Part shown: positions 1 to 11,878 of the stretch, piece after piece
Layout of the letters: every line of letters begins with the position of its first letter
Position numbering within the stretch: position 1 is the first letter of the stretch
Origin: Drosophila miranda
Taxonomy: Eukaryota; Arthropoda; Insecta; Diptera; Drosophilidae
NCBI RefSeq assembly: GCF_003369915.1
Contig: NW_022881614.1
Location: 13,384,001 to 13,448,000 of the forward strand
Length of the DNA: 64,000 nt
Reading direction: 5' to 3'
The notes under the pieces: generated by a model
Told to the model about the DNA's origin: nothing
Databases searched by the model: none
What the model saw: the letters and a program-made list of their open reading frames with translations, nothing else
Made by a program: the position numbers and the translations under genes

Positions 1-130
1 CTCTCGCACGCACTCTTTGTCGTGTCGTTTAATATTAGCGGCGTCTGCCGGAGGAGAGTTATACTTACTTAGTATCGGGTGTAACCGTAGAGTTGCGGTG
101 TCCGCAGCAACTCACAACGTTCCCCCTCGT
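1..130 (+). mobile_element. Helentron copy U1, 3' end only
   Basis: This is the 3' terminal part of a DINE-1/ISY-like non-autonomous Helentron, cut off by the window start. Visible landmarks are the AGTATCGGGTGTAACC subterminal inverted repeat, a hairpin with GAGTTGC/GCAACTC arms, and the terminal CACAACGTTCCCCCTCGT. U2 begins at the next base. Confidence 0.85.
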
Positions 131-1245
131 TATACCCGATACTCAAAATGAGTATTGGGGTATATTAGATTTGTGGTAAAAGTGGATGTGTGTAACGTCC
201 AGAAGGAATCGTTTCCGACCCCATAAAGTATATATATTCTTGATCAGCATCAATAGCCGAGTCGATTGAGCCCTGTCTGTCTGTCCGTCTGTCCGTCTGT
301 CCGCCCGTCCGTCTGTCCGTCCCCTTCAGCGCCTAGTGCTCAAAGACTATAAGAGCTAGAGCAACGATGTTTTGGATCCAGACTTCTGTGATATGTCACT
401 GCTACAAAAATATTTCAACACTTCGCCCCGCCCACTTCCGCCCCCACAAAGGACGAAAATCTGTGGCATCTACAATTTTAAAGATATGACAAAACCAAAA
501 ACGTGGAATTGTAGAGAATGACCATATCTTTAAGACTGCGGAATCTGAATTGGATCGTATTATTATTATAGCCAGCATCAAGAAAACAATTTCATTTTTT
601 CTCGCCCTGTCTCTCTCTAACACACACGTAGCATAGGCGGCTTTGCTTAGAGTAAAACATTAGCGCCTAGATCTCAGAGACTATAAAAGCTAGTGCAACA
701 AAATTTAGTATCCACACTCCTAATATATCAGACCGAGACGAGTTTGTTTCAAAATTTCGCCACACCCCCTTCCGCCCCCGCAAAGGACGAAAATCTGGGG
801 ATATTCAAAAATCTCAGAGACTATCAAGGCTAGAGTAACCAAATTTGGTATCCGCACTCCTGTTAGATCTTTCTATAAAAAGTGTATCTCAAAATTTCAC
901 CCCACCCCCTTCCGCCTACACAAACGACGAAAATCTGTTGCATCCACAATATTGCACATTTGAGAAAACTACAAACGCAGAATCATAGATAATGACCATA
1001 TCTATCAGATTGCTGAATCTGGATCAGATCAGATCATTTTTATAGCCAAAAGGAACAAATCAATTTGCACTGGCTACGCAGCGCCCGACGTGACGCTCAG
1101 ACTGATTTTCTGTCTCTCTCGCACGCACTCTTTGTCGTGTCGTTTAATATTAGCGGCGTCTGCCGGAGGAGAGTTATACTTACTTAGTATCGGATATAAC
1201 CGTAGAGTTGCGGTGTCCGCAGCAACTCACAACGTTCCCCCTCGT
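131..1245 (+). mobile_element. Helentron copy U2, full length (reference copy)
   Basis: A complete non-autonomous element of about 1.1 kb. It opens with TATACCCGATACTCAAAATG, which contains an ATACTCA/TGAGTAT palindrome and whose first 12 bases recur inverted near the 3' end. Then come a (CTGTCCGT)n tract (about 271-330) and three degenerate internal repeats. Each internal repeat has a 'tataaaagctagagcaac'-like part followed by 'cttccgcccc..aaaggacgaaaatctg' (about 340-470, 660-805, 806-930). The element ends with a GAGTTGC/GCAACTC hairpin and CCCCCTCGT. The AAAGTATATATATTCTTGAT block and CTGTCCGTC tract match what is known of INE-1/DINE-1 and obscura-group ISY elements. No transposase is encoded. 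It abuts U1 and U3 with no spacer. Confidence 0.9.
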
Positions 1246-2364
1246 TATACCCGATACTCAAAATGAGTATTGGGGTATATTAGATTTGTGGTAAAAGTGG
1301 ATGTGTGTAACGTCCAGAAGGAATCGTTTCCGACCCCATAAAGTATATATATTCTTGATCAGCATCAATAGCCGAGTCGATTGAGCCCTGTCTGTCTGTC
1401 CGTCTGTCCGTCTGTCCGCCCGTCCGTCTGTCCGTCCCCTTCAGCGCCTAGTGCTCAAAGACTATAAGAGCTAGAGAAACGATGTTTTGGATCCAGACTT
1501 CTGTGATATGTCACTGCTACAAAAATATTTCAACACTTCGCCCCGCCCACTTCCGCCCCCACAAAGGACGAAAATCTGTGGCATCTACAATTTTAAAGAT
1601 ATGACAAAACCAAAAACGTGGAATTGTAGAGAATGACCATATCTTTAAGACTGCGGAATCTGAATTGGATCGTATTATTATTATAGCCAGCATAAGAAAA
1701 CAATTTCATTTTTTCTCGCCCTGTGTCTCTCTAACACACACGTAGCATAGGCGGCTTTGCTTAGAGGAAAACATTAGCGCCTAGATCTCAGAGACTATAA
1801 AAGCTAGAGCAACCAAATTTGGTATCCACACTCCTAATATATCGGACCGAGACGAGTTTGTTTCAAAATTTCGCCACACCCCCTTCCGCCCCCGCAAAGG
1901 ACGAAAATCTGGGGATATTCAAAAATCTCAGAGACTAGACTAGACTGGCTAGAGTAACCAAATTTGGTATCCGCACTCCCGTTAGATCTAACTATAAAAC
2001 GTGTATCTCAAAACTTCGCCCCACCCCCTTCCGCCCACACAAAGGACGAAAATCTGTTGCATCCACAATATTGCACATTCGAGAAAACTAAAAACGCAGA
2101 ATCATAGATAATGACCATATCTATCAGATTGCTGAATCTGGATTAGATCAGATCATTTTTATAGCCAATAGGAACGAATCAATTTGCAGTGGCTACGCAG
2201 CGCCCGACGTCACGCTCAGACTGATTTTCTGTCTCTCTCGCACGCACTCTTTGTCGTGTCGTTTAATATTAGCGGCGTCTGCCGGAGGAGAGCCATACTG
2301 ACTTAGTATCGGGTATAACTGTAGAGTTGCGGTGTCCGCAGCAACTCACAACGTTCCACCTCGT
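1246..2364 (+). mobile_element. Helentron copy U3
   Basis: Full-length copy directly abutting U2. A private 5-bp tandem expansion (AGACT repeated) lies at about 1932-1950. The terminal C run is interrupted (GTTCCACCTCG). It is followed by gag fragment B. Confidence 0.88.
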
Positions 2365-2841
2365 TTATCTACTCTTTTTAGGTAGGGCAGACCTACTTCG
2401 GGGGCTGATCTAAAAAATGGTTCTCTTCAATGTTATTTATCCGCATTGCTTTATTAGCCGGTTGTTCCGACGTTTCATTTGGTTTTCGTTTCTGCGCTGG
2501 ATTTGCGTTAGATTGATTATTTGGTACTACGTTTGCTCTAAATTGCTGAGCTTGGTTATAATTGTTATTATTTCTCCGATAATAACCATTAGTATTCTCC
2601 CGATAATATCTATTATTATTATTATTATTATTTCCCCTGTATTGAGTGCTGTTCTGTCGGTTCTGGATTTGTATTGATTCGTCTACATCCATTGGTTCTG
2701 GGGACTGATTTTGTTGTCTATTACCCAAGAAATAGGGTTGTCCCCATGACATGTTATTCCTCTGAAAATCCCTTTTTTGGTCGAATGGTGAACTACTAAT
2801 CCTTGGTTGCCGTTGGTTGAATCTTAATGTATTGTAATTAT
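2365..2841 (-). mobile_element. gag-B fragment of a Ty3/gypsy-type element, copy 1
   Basis: This is the C-terminal part of a gag gene read on the - strand. It is rich in Asn, Gln and Arg, contains the acidic stretch PEPMDVDE, and ends HFLDQPPK-stop at 2393. Beyond that stop, a shifted frame reads EVGLPYLKR, which resembles the start of a pol/protease frame, so the fragment probably spans the gag-pol overlap. It is open throughout (about 149 codons) but has no ATG, because its upstream edge is the start of U4. It is one of at least eight near-identical copies, so the open frame more likely reflects recent amplification than selection. Confidence 0.75.
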
Positions 2842-3947
2842 TATACCCGATACTCAAAATGAGTATTGGGGTATATTAGATTTGTGGTAAAAGTGGATGT
2901 GTGTAACGTCCAGAAGGAATCGTTTCCGACCCCATAAAGTATATATATTCTTGATCGGCATCAATAGCCGAGTCGATTGAGCCCTGTCTGTCTATCCGTC
3001 CGTCCGTCTGTCCGTCTGTCCGTCCCCTTCAGCGCCTAGTGCTCAAAGACTATAAGAGCTAGAGCAACGATGTTTTGGATCCAGACGTCTGTGATACGTC
3101 ACTGATACAAAAATATTTCAAAACTTCGCCCCGCCCACTTCCGCCCCCACAAAGGACGAAAATCTGTGGCATCCACAATTTTAAAGATTTGGCAAAACCA
3201 AAAACGTAGAATTGTAGAGAATGACCATATCTTTAAGACTGCGGAATTTGAATTGGATCGTATAATTATTATAGCCAGAATCAAGAAAACAATTTCATTT
3301 TTTCTCGCCCTGTCTCTCTCTAACACACACGTAGCATAGGCGGCTTTGGTTAGAGTAAAACATTAGCGCCTAGATCTCAGAGACTACAAAAGCTAGAGCA
3401 ACCAAATTTGGTATCCACACTCTTAATATATCGGACCGAGACGAGTTTGTTTCAAAATTTCGCCACACCCCCTTCCACCCCCGCAAAAGACGAAAATCTG
3501 GGGATATTCAAAAATCTGAGAGACTATTAAGGCTAGAGTAACCAAATTTGGTATCCGCACTCCTGTTAGATCTTACTATAAAACGTGTATCTCAAAATTT
3601 CGCCCCACCCCTTCCGCCCACACAAAGAACGAAAATCTGTTGCATCCACAATATTGCACATTCGAGAAAACTAAAAACGCAGAATCATAGATAATGACCA
3701 TATCTATCAGATTGCTGAATCTTGTTTAGATCAGAAAATTTTTATAGCCAATAGGAACAAATCAATTTGCAGTGGCTACGCAGCGGCCGACGTCACGCTC
3801 AGACTGATTTTCTGTCTCTCTCGCACGCACTCTTTGTCGTGTCGGTTAACATTAGCGGCGTCTGCCGGAGGAGAGCCATACTGACTTAGTATCGGGTATA
3901 ACCGTAGAGTTGCGGTGTCCGCAGCAACTCACAACGTTCCCCCTCGT
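2842..3947 (+). mobile_element. Helentron copy U4
   Basis: Full-length copy. Two variants near its 3' end, CTTGTTTAGATCAGAAAAT (about 3721) and GCAGCGGCCGACG (about 3780), recur only in U9. They mark U4 and U9 as counterparts in a larger duplication. Confidence 0.88.
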
Positions 3948-3971
3948 TTTGAATTGTCTTGATTAGCTTTT
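3948..3971. repeat. Short spacer between U4 and U5
   Basis: About 23 bp (TTGAATTGTCTTGATTAGCT plus Ts) lie between two Helentron copies. The same spacer recurs at 10557-10581. Its origin is not recognisable; it may be another scrap of the gag gene or old target DNA. Confidence 0.7.
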
Positions 3972-5088
3972 TATACCCGATACTCAAAATGAGTATTGGG
4001 GTATATTAGATTTGTGGTAAAAGTGGATGTGTGTAACGTCCAGAAGGAATCGTTTCCGACCCCATAAAGTATATATATTCTTGATCAGCATCAATAGCCG
4101 AGTCGGTTGAGCCATGTCTGTCTGTCCGTCCGTCCGTCAGTCCGTCTGTCCGTCTGTCCGTCCCCTTCATCGCCTAATGCTCAAAGACTATAAGAACTAG
4201 AGCAACGATGTTTTGGATCCAGACTTCTGTGATATGTCACTGCTACAAAAATATTTCAAAACTTCGCCCCGCCCACTTCCGCCCCCACAAAGGACGAAAA
4301 TCTGTGGTATCCACAATTTTAAAGATATGAGAAAATCAAAAACATAGAATTGTAGAGAATGACCATATCTTTAAGACTGCGGAATTTGAATTGGATCGTA
4401 TAATTATTATAGCCAGAATCAAGAAAACAATTTCATTTTTTCTCGCCCTGTCTCTCTCTAACACACACGTAGCATAGGCGGCTTTGCTTAGAGTAAAACA
4501 TTAGCGCCTAGATCTCAGAGACTACAAAAGCTAGAGCAACCAAATTTGGTATCCACACTCCTAATATATCGGACCGAGACGAGTTTGTTTCAAAATTTCG
4601 CCACACCCCCTTCCCCCCCCCCGCAAAAGACGAAAATCTGGGGATATTCAAAAATCTCAGAGACTATTAAGGCTAGAGGAACCAAGTTTGGTATCCGCAC
4701 TCCTGTTAGATCTTACTATAAAACGTGTATCTCAAAATTTCGCCCCACCCCCTTTCGCCCACACAAAGGACGAAAATCTGTTGCATCCACAATATTGCAC
4801 ATTCAAGAAAACTAAAAACGCAGAATCATAGATAATGACCATATCTATCAGATTGCTGAATCTGGATCAGATCAGATCATTTTTATAGCCAATAGGAACA
4901 AATCAATTTGCAGTGGCTACGCAGCGCCCGACGTCACGCTCAGACTGATTTTCTGTCTCTCCCGCACGCACTCTTTGTCGTGTCGTTTAATATTAGCGGC
5001 GTCTGCCGGAGGAGAGCCATACTGACTTAGTATCGGGCATAACCGTAGAGTTGCGGTGTCCGCAGCAACTCACAACGTTCCCCCGCGT
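3972..5088 (+). mobile_element. Helentron copy U5
   Basis: Full-length copy. It carries a C10 run at 4613-4622; the corresponding run in U10 is C9. It also shares with later copies the terminal variant CCCCCGCG, always followed by gag fragment A. Confidence 0.88.
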
Positions 5089-5269
5089 TTTTCACTGAAT
5101 TTCTGGGGCCACTGAATTGGTAGGCAAATTGGGCCCGTATGTTATTTGATTGCAATTCCTGTACCTTTGCCAAGGCATTCGGCAAATCTGGAGGATTCAA
5201 TGAGAATAGGATTTCTGCAATACCGCCGTTTAGGCCAGTGACAAAAATGCGTTAGGCATTGTCTCTAAT
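5089..5269 (-). mobile_element. gag-A fragment of the same Ty3/gypsy-type element, copy 1
   Basis: Read on the - strand, this encodes a mid-gag stretch containing NPPDLPNALAKVQELQ and ending GPRNSVKN at the Helentron edge. Its 5' part has an in-frame TAA. The residue pattern is that of gypsy-type gag. It is bounded by the start of U6 and the end of U5, and would lie upstream of gag-B in the original gene. Confidence 0.72.
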
Positions 5270-6384
5270 TATACCCGATACTCAAAATGAGTATTGGGTA
5301 TATTAGATCTGTGGTGAAAATGGATGTGTGTAACGTCCAGAAGGAATCGTTTCCGACCCCATAAAGTATATATATTCTTGATCAGCATCAATAGCCGAGT
5401 CGATTGAGCCATGTCTGTCTGTCCGTCCGTCCGTCAGTCCGTCTGTCCGTCTGTCCGTCCCCTTCATCGCCTAATGCTCAAAGACTATAAGAACTAGAGC
5501 AACGATGTTTTGGATCCAGATTTCTGTGATATGTCACTGCTACAAAAATATTTCAAAACTTCGCCCCGCCCACTTCCGACCCCACAAAGGACGAAAATCA
5601 GTGGTATCCACAATTTTAAAGATATGAGAAAATCAAAAACGTAGAATTGTAGAGAATGACCATATCTTTAAGACTGCGGAATTTGAATTGGATCGTATAA
5701 TTATTATAGCCAGAATCAAGAAAACAATTTCATTTTTTCTCGCCCTGTCTCTCTCTAACACACACGTAGCATAGGCGGCTTTGCTTAGAGTAAAACATTA
5801 GCGCCTAGATCTCAGAGACTACAAAAGCTAGAGCAACCAAATTTGGTATCCACACTCCTAATATATCGGACCGAGACGAGTTTGTTTCAAAATTTCGCCA
5901 CACCCCCTTCCCCACCCCCGCAAAAGACGAAAATCTGGGGATATTCAAAAATCTCAGAGACTATTAAGGCTAGAGTAACCAAATTTGGTATCCGCACTCC
6001 TGTTAGATCTTACTATAAAACGTGTATCTCAAAATTTCGCCCCACCCCCTTCCGCCCACACAAAGGACGAAAATCTGTTGCATCCACAATATTGCACATT
6101 CAAGAAAACTAAAAACGCAGAATCATAGATAATGACCATATCTATCAGATTGCTGAATCTGGATCAGATCAGATCATTTTTATAGCCAATAGGAACAAAT
6201 CAATTTGCACTGGCTACGCAGCGCCCGACGTCACGCTCAGACTGATTTTCTGTCTCTCCCGCACGCACTCTTTGTCGTGTCGTTTAATATTAGCGGCGTC
6301 TGCCGGAGGAGAGCCATACTGACTTAGTATCGGGCATAACCGTAGAGTTGCGGTGTCCGCAGCAACTCACAACGTTCCCCGCGT
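5270..6384 (+). mobile_element. Helentron copy U6
   Basis: Full-length copy. The start reads ATTGGGTATATTAG (one G fewer than most), a variant shared by all copies that follow gag-A except U19. Confidence 0.88.
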
Positions 6385-6565
6385 TTTTCACTGAATTTCT
6401 GGGGCCACTGAATTGGTAGGCAAATTGGGCCCGTATGTTATTTTATTGCAATTCCTGTACCTTTGCCAAGGCATTCGGCAAATCTGGAGGATTCAATGAG
6501 AATAGGATTTCTGCAATACCGCCGTTTAGGCCAGTGACAAAAATGCGTTAGGCATTGTCTCTAAT
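6385..6565 (-). mobile_element. gag-A fragment, copy 2
   Basis: Nearly identical to the copy at 5089, again between a CGCG-type Helentron end and the start of the next copy (U7). Confidence 0.72.
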
Positions 6566-7680
6566 TATACCCGATACTCAAAATGAGTATTGGGTATATT
6601 AGATTTGTGGTGAAAATGGATGTGTTTAACGTCCAGAAGGAATCGTTTCCGACCCCATAAAGTATATATATTCTTGATCAGCATCAATAGCCGAGTCGAT
6701 TGAGCCATGTCTGTCTGTCCGTCCGTCCGTCAGTCCGTCTGTCCGTCTGTCCGTCCCCTTCATCGCCTAATGCTCAAAGACTATAAGAACTAGAGCAACG
6801 ATGTTTTGGATCCAGACTTCTGTGATATGTCACTGCTACAAAAATATTTCAAAACTTCGCCCCGCCCACTTCCGCCCCCACAAAGGACGAAAATCTGTGG
6901 TATCCACAATTTTAAAGATATGAGAAAATCAAAAACGTAGAATTGTAGAGAATGACCATATCTTTAAGACTGCGGAATTTGAATTGGATCGTATAATTAT
7001 TATAGCCAGAATCAAGAAAACAATTTCATTTTTTCTTGCCCTGTCTCTCTCTAACACACACGTAGCATAGGCGGCTTTGCTTAGAGTAAAACATTAGCGC
7101 CTAGATCTCAGAGACTACAAAAGCTAGAGCAACCAAATTTGGTATCCACACTCCTAATATATCAGACCGAGACGAGTTTGTTTCAAAATTTCGCCACACC
7201 CCCTTCCGCCCCCGCAAAAGACGAAAATCTGGGGATATTCAAAAATCTCAGAGACTATTAAGGCTAGAGTAACCAAATTTGGTATCCGCACTCCTGTTAG
7301 ATCTTACTATAAAACGTGTATCTCAAAATTTCGCCCCACCCCCTTCCGCCCACACAAAGAACGAAAATCTGTTGCATCCACAATATTGCACATTCGAGAA
7401 AACTAAAAACGCAGAATCATAGATAATGACCATATCTATCAGATTGCTGAATCTGGATCAGATCAGATCATTTTTATAGCCAATAGGAACAAATCAATTT
7501 GCAGTGGCTACGCAGCGCCCGACGTCACGCTCAGACTGATTTTCTGTCTCTCTCGCACGCACTCTTTGTCGTGTCGTTTAATATTAGCGGCGTCTGCCGG
7601 AGGAGAGCCATACTGACTTAGTATCGGGTATAACCGTAGAGTTGCGGTGACCGCAGCAACTCACAACGTTCCCCCTCGTT
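6566..7680 (+). mobile_element. Helentron copy U7
   Basis: Full-length copy. It has a private GTGTTTAACG near the 5' end. The hairpin variant GCGGTGACCGCAG near the 3' end is shared with U11. Confidence 0.88.
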
Positions 7681-8156
7681 TATCTACTCTTTTTAGGTAG
7701 GGCAGACCTACTTCGGGGGCTGATCTAAAAAATGGTCCTCTTCAATGTTATTTATCCGCATTGCTTTATTAGCCGGTTGTTCCGACGTTTCATTTGGTTT
7801 TCGTTTCTGCGCTGGATTTGCGTTAGATTGATTATTTGGTACTACGTTTGCTCTAAATTGCTGAGCTTGGTTATAATTGTTATTATTTCTCCGATAATAA
7901 CCATTAGTATTCTCCCGATAATATCTATTATTATTATTATTATTATTTCCCCTGTATTGAGTGCTGTTCTGTCGGTTCTGGATTTGTATTGATTCGTCTA
8001 CATCCATTGGTTCTGGGGCCTGATTTTGTTGTCTATTACCCAAGAAATAGGGTTGTCCCCATGACATGTTATTCCTCTGGAAATCCCTTTTTTGGTCGAA
8101 TGGTGAACTATTAATCCTTGGTTGCCGTTGGTTGAATCTTAATGTATTGTAATTAT
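7681..8156 (-). mobile_element. gag-B fragment, copy 2
   Basis: Same - strand open frame as copy 1, ending at 7708. A few substitutions are visible, for example S to N after QPRI and S to A in the NQAPEP segment. Confidence 0.75.
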
Positions 8157-9263
8157 TATACCCGATACTCAAAATGAGTATTGGGGTATATTAGATTTGT
8201 GGTAAAAGTGGATGTGTGTAACGTCCAGAAGGAATCGTTTCCGACCCCATAAAGTATATATATTCTTGATCAGCATCAATAGTCGAGTCGATTGAGCCCT
8301 GTCTGTCTGTCCGTCTGTCCGTCCGTCCGTCTGTCCGTCCCCTTCAGCGCCTAGTGCTCAAAGACTATAAGAGCTAGAGCAACGATGTTTTGGACCCAGA
8401 CTTCTGTGATATGTCACTGCTACAAAAATATTTCAAAACTTCGCCCCGCCCACTTCCGACCCCACAAAAGACGAAAATCTGTGGCATCCACAATTTGAAA
8501 GATATGAGAAAACCAAAAACGTAGAATTGTAGAGAATGACTATATCTTTAAGACTGCGGAATCTGAATTGGATCGTATTATTATTATAGCCAGCATCAAG
8601 AAAACAATTTCATTTTTTCTCGCCTTGTCTCTCTCTAACACACACGTAGCATAGGCGGCTGTGCTTAGAGTAAAACATTAGCGCCTAGATCTCAGAGACT
8701 ACAAAAGCTAGAGCAACCAAATTTGGTATCCACACTCCTAATAAATCGGACCGAGACGAGTTTGTTTCAAAATTTCGCCACAACCCCTTCCGCCCCCGCA
8801 AAGGACGAAAATCTGGGGATATTCAAAAATCTCAGAGACTACTAAGGCTAGAGTAACCAAATTTGGTATCCGCACTCCTGTTAGATCTTACTATAAAACG
8901 TATATCTCAAAATTTCGCCCCACCCCTTTCCGCCCACACAAAGGAGGAAATTTTGTTGCATCCACAATATTGCACATTCGAGAAAACTAAAAACGCAGAA
9001 TCATAGATAATGACCAAATCTATCAGATTGCTGAATCTGGATCAGATCAGATCATTTTTAGGATCCAATAGGAACAAATCAATTTGCAGTGGCTACGCAG
9101 CGCCCGACGTCACGCTCAGACTGATTTTCTGTCTCTCTCGCACGCACTCTTTGTCGTGTCGTTTAATATTAGCGGCGTCTGCCGGAGGAGAGCCATACTG
9201 ACTTAGTATCGGGTATAACCGTAGAGTTGCGGTGTCCGCAGCAAGTCACAACGTTCCCCCGCG
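8157..9263 (+). mobile_element. Helentron copy U8
   Basis: Full-length copy. It shares with U12 the variants TTTTGGACCCAGAC, CGCCTTGTCTC and GGCTGTGCTTAG. At about 9058-9066, TTTTTAGGATCC replaces the usual TTTTTATAGCC. Confidence 0.88.
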
Positions 9264-9445
9264 TTTTTCACTGAATTTCTGGGGCCACTGAATTGGTAGG
9301 CAAATTGGGCCCGTATGTTATTTGATTGCAATTCCTGTACCTTTGCCAAGGCATTCGGCAAATCTGGAGGATTCAATGAGAATAGGATTTCTGCAATACC
9401 GCCGTTTAGGCCAGTGACAAAAATGAGTTAGGCATTGTCTCTAAT
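9264..9445 (-). mobile_element. gag-A fragment, copy 3
   Basis: Carries the variant AAATGAGTTAGG (instead of AAATGCGTTAGG), which it shares with the copy at 17392. Confidence 0.72.
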
Positions 9446-10556
9446 TATACCCGATACTCAAAATGAGTATTGGGTATATTAGATTTGTGGTGAAAATGGA
9501 TGTGTGTAACGTCCAGAAGGAATCGTTTCCGACCCCATAAAGTATATATATTCTTGATCAGCATCAATAGCCGAGTCGATTGAGCCATGTCTGTCTGTCC
9601 GTCCGTCCGTCAGTCCGTCTGTCCGTCTGTCCGTCCCCTTCATCGCCTAATGCTCAAAGACTATAAGAACTAGAGCAACGATGTTTTGGATCCAGACTTC
9701 TGTGATATGTCACTGCTACAAAAATATTTCAAAACTTCGCCCCGCCCACTTCCGCCCCACAAAGGACGAAAATCTGTGGTATCCACAATTTTAAAGATAT
9801 GAGAAAATCAAAAACGTAGAATTGTAGAGAATGACCATATCTTTAAGACTGCGGAATTTGAATTGTATCGTATAATTATTATAGCCAGAATCAAGAAAAC
9901 AATTTCATTTTTTCTCGCCCTGGCTTTCTCTAACACACACGTAGCATAGGCGGCTTTGCTTAGAGTAAAACATTAGCGCCTAGATCTCAGAGACTACAAA
10001 AGCTAGAGCAACCAAATTTGGTATCCACACTCTTAATATATCGGACCGAGACGAGTTTGTTTCAAAATTTCGCCACACCCCCTTCCGCCCCCGCAAAAGA
10101 CGAAAATCTGGGGATATTCAAAAATCTGAGAGACTATTAAGGCTAGAGTAACCAAATTTGGTATCCGCACTCCTGTTAGATCTTACTATAAAACGTGTAT
10201 CTCAAAATTTCGCCCCACCCCCTACCGCCCACACAAAAAACGAAAATCTGTTGCATCCACAATATTGCACATTCGAGAAAACTAAAAACGCAGAATCATA
10301 GATAATGACCATATCTATCAGATTGCTGAATCTTGTTTAGATCAGAAAATTTTTATAGCCAATAGGAACAAATCAATTTGCAGTGGCTACGCAGCGGCCG
10401 ACGTCACGCTCAGACTGATTTTCTCTCTCTCTCGCACGCACTCTTTGTCGTGTCGTTTAATATTAGCGGAGTCTGCCGGAGGAGAGCTATACTGACTTAG
10501 TATCGGGTATAACCGTAGAGTTGCGGTGTCCGCAGCAACTCACAACGTTCCCCTCG
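9446..10556 (+). mobile_element. Helentron copy U9
   Basis: Full-length copy with the two U4-type 3' variants, followed by the same short spacer as U4. Confidence 0.88.
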
Positions 10557-10581
10557 TTTTGAATTGTCTTGATTAGCTTTT
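10557..10581. repeat. Short spacer between U9 and U10
   Basis: Second copy of the spacer seen at 3948, in the equivalent position of the duplicated block. Confidence 0.7.
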
Positions 10582-11696
10582 TATACCCGATACTCAAAAT
10601 GAGTATTGGGGTATATTAGATTTGTGGTAAAAGTGGATGTGTGTAACGTCCAGAAGGAATCGTTTCCGACCCCATAAAGTATATATATTCTTGATCAGCA
10701 TCAATAGCCGAGTCGGTTGAGCCATGTCTGTCTGTCCGTCCGTCCGTCAGTCCGTCTGTCCGTCTGCCCGTCCCCTTCATCGCCTAATGCTCAAAGACTA
10801 TAAGAACTAGAGCAACGATGTTTTGGATCCAGACTTCTGTGATATGTCACTGCTACAAAAATATTTCAAAACTTCGCCCCGCCCACTTCCGCCCCCACAA
10901 AGGACGAAAATCTGTGGTATCCACAATTTTAAAGATATGAGAAAATCAAAAACGTAGAATTGTAGAGAATGACCATACCTTTAAGACTGCGGAATTTGAA
11001 TTGGATCGTATAATTATTATAGCCAGAATCAAGAAAACAATTTCATTTTTTCTCGCCCTGTCTCTCTCTAACACACACGTAGCATAGGCGGCTTTGCTTA
11101 GAGTAAAAAATAAGCGCCTGGATCTCAGAGACTACAAAAGCTAGAGCAACCAAATTTGGTATCCACACTCCTAATATATCGGACCGAGACGAGTTTGTTT
11201 CAAAATTTCGCCACACCCCCTTCCCCCCCCCGCAAAAGACGAAAATCTGGGGATATTCAAAAATCTCAGAGACTATTAAGGCTAGAGTAACCAAATTTGG
11301 TATCCGCACTCCTGTTAGATTTTACTATAAAACGTGTATCTCAAAATTTCGCCTCACCCCCTTCCGCCCACACAAAGGACGAAAATCTGTTGCATCCACA
11401 ATATTGCACATTCAAGAAAACTAAAAACGCAGAATCATAGATAATGACCATATCTATCAGATTGCTCAATCTGGATCAGATCAGATCATTTTTATAGCCA
11501 ATAGGAACAAATCAATTTGCAGTGGCTACGCAGCGCCCGACGTCACGCTCAGACTGATTTTCTGTCTCTCCCGCACGCACTCTTTGTCGTGTCGTTTAAT
11601 ATTAGCGGCGTCTGCCGGAGGAGAGCCATACTGACTTAGTATCGGGCATAACCGTAGAGTTGCGGGGGCCGCAGCAACTCACAACGTTCCCCCGCG
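10582..11696 (+). mobile_element. Helentron copy U10
   Basis: Full-length counterpart of U5, with a C9 run at 11223-11231. The terminal hairpin is altered to GCGGGGGCCGCAG. Confidence 0.88.
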
Positions 11697-11878
11697 TTTT
11701 TCACTGAATTTCTGGGGCCACTGAATTGGTAGGCAAATTGGGCCCGTATGTTATTTGATTGCAATTCCTGTACCTTTGACAAGGCATTCGGCAAATCTGG
11801 AGGATTCAATGAGAATAGGATTTCTGCAATACCGCCGTTTAGGCCAGTGACAAAAATGCGTTAGGCATTGTCTCTAAT
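11697..11878 (-). mobile_element. gag-A fragment, copy 4
   Basis: Same fragment as at 5089, with a substitution at CCTTTGACAAGG (others CCTTTGCCAAGG). Confidence 0.72.

Noticed and set aside
241..330. CTGTCCGTC tract as a stand-alone microsatellite
   Set aside because: It is an internal part of every Helentron copy and is listed there.
402..623. A 73-residue open frame (MLERDRARKNE...) on the - strand that recurs in many Helentron copies
   Set aside because: It recurs only because the DNA is repeated. It is broken in several copies and matches no known Helentron protein; these elements are non-coding.
2417..2677. Ile-rich 86-residue + strand frame opposite gag-B, repeated in several copies
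   Set aside because: It is the mirror of the Asn-rich gag-B frame (AAT/ATT repeats) and has no independent support.
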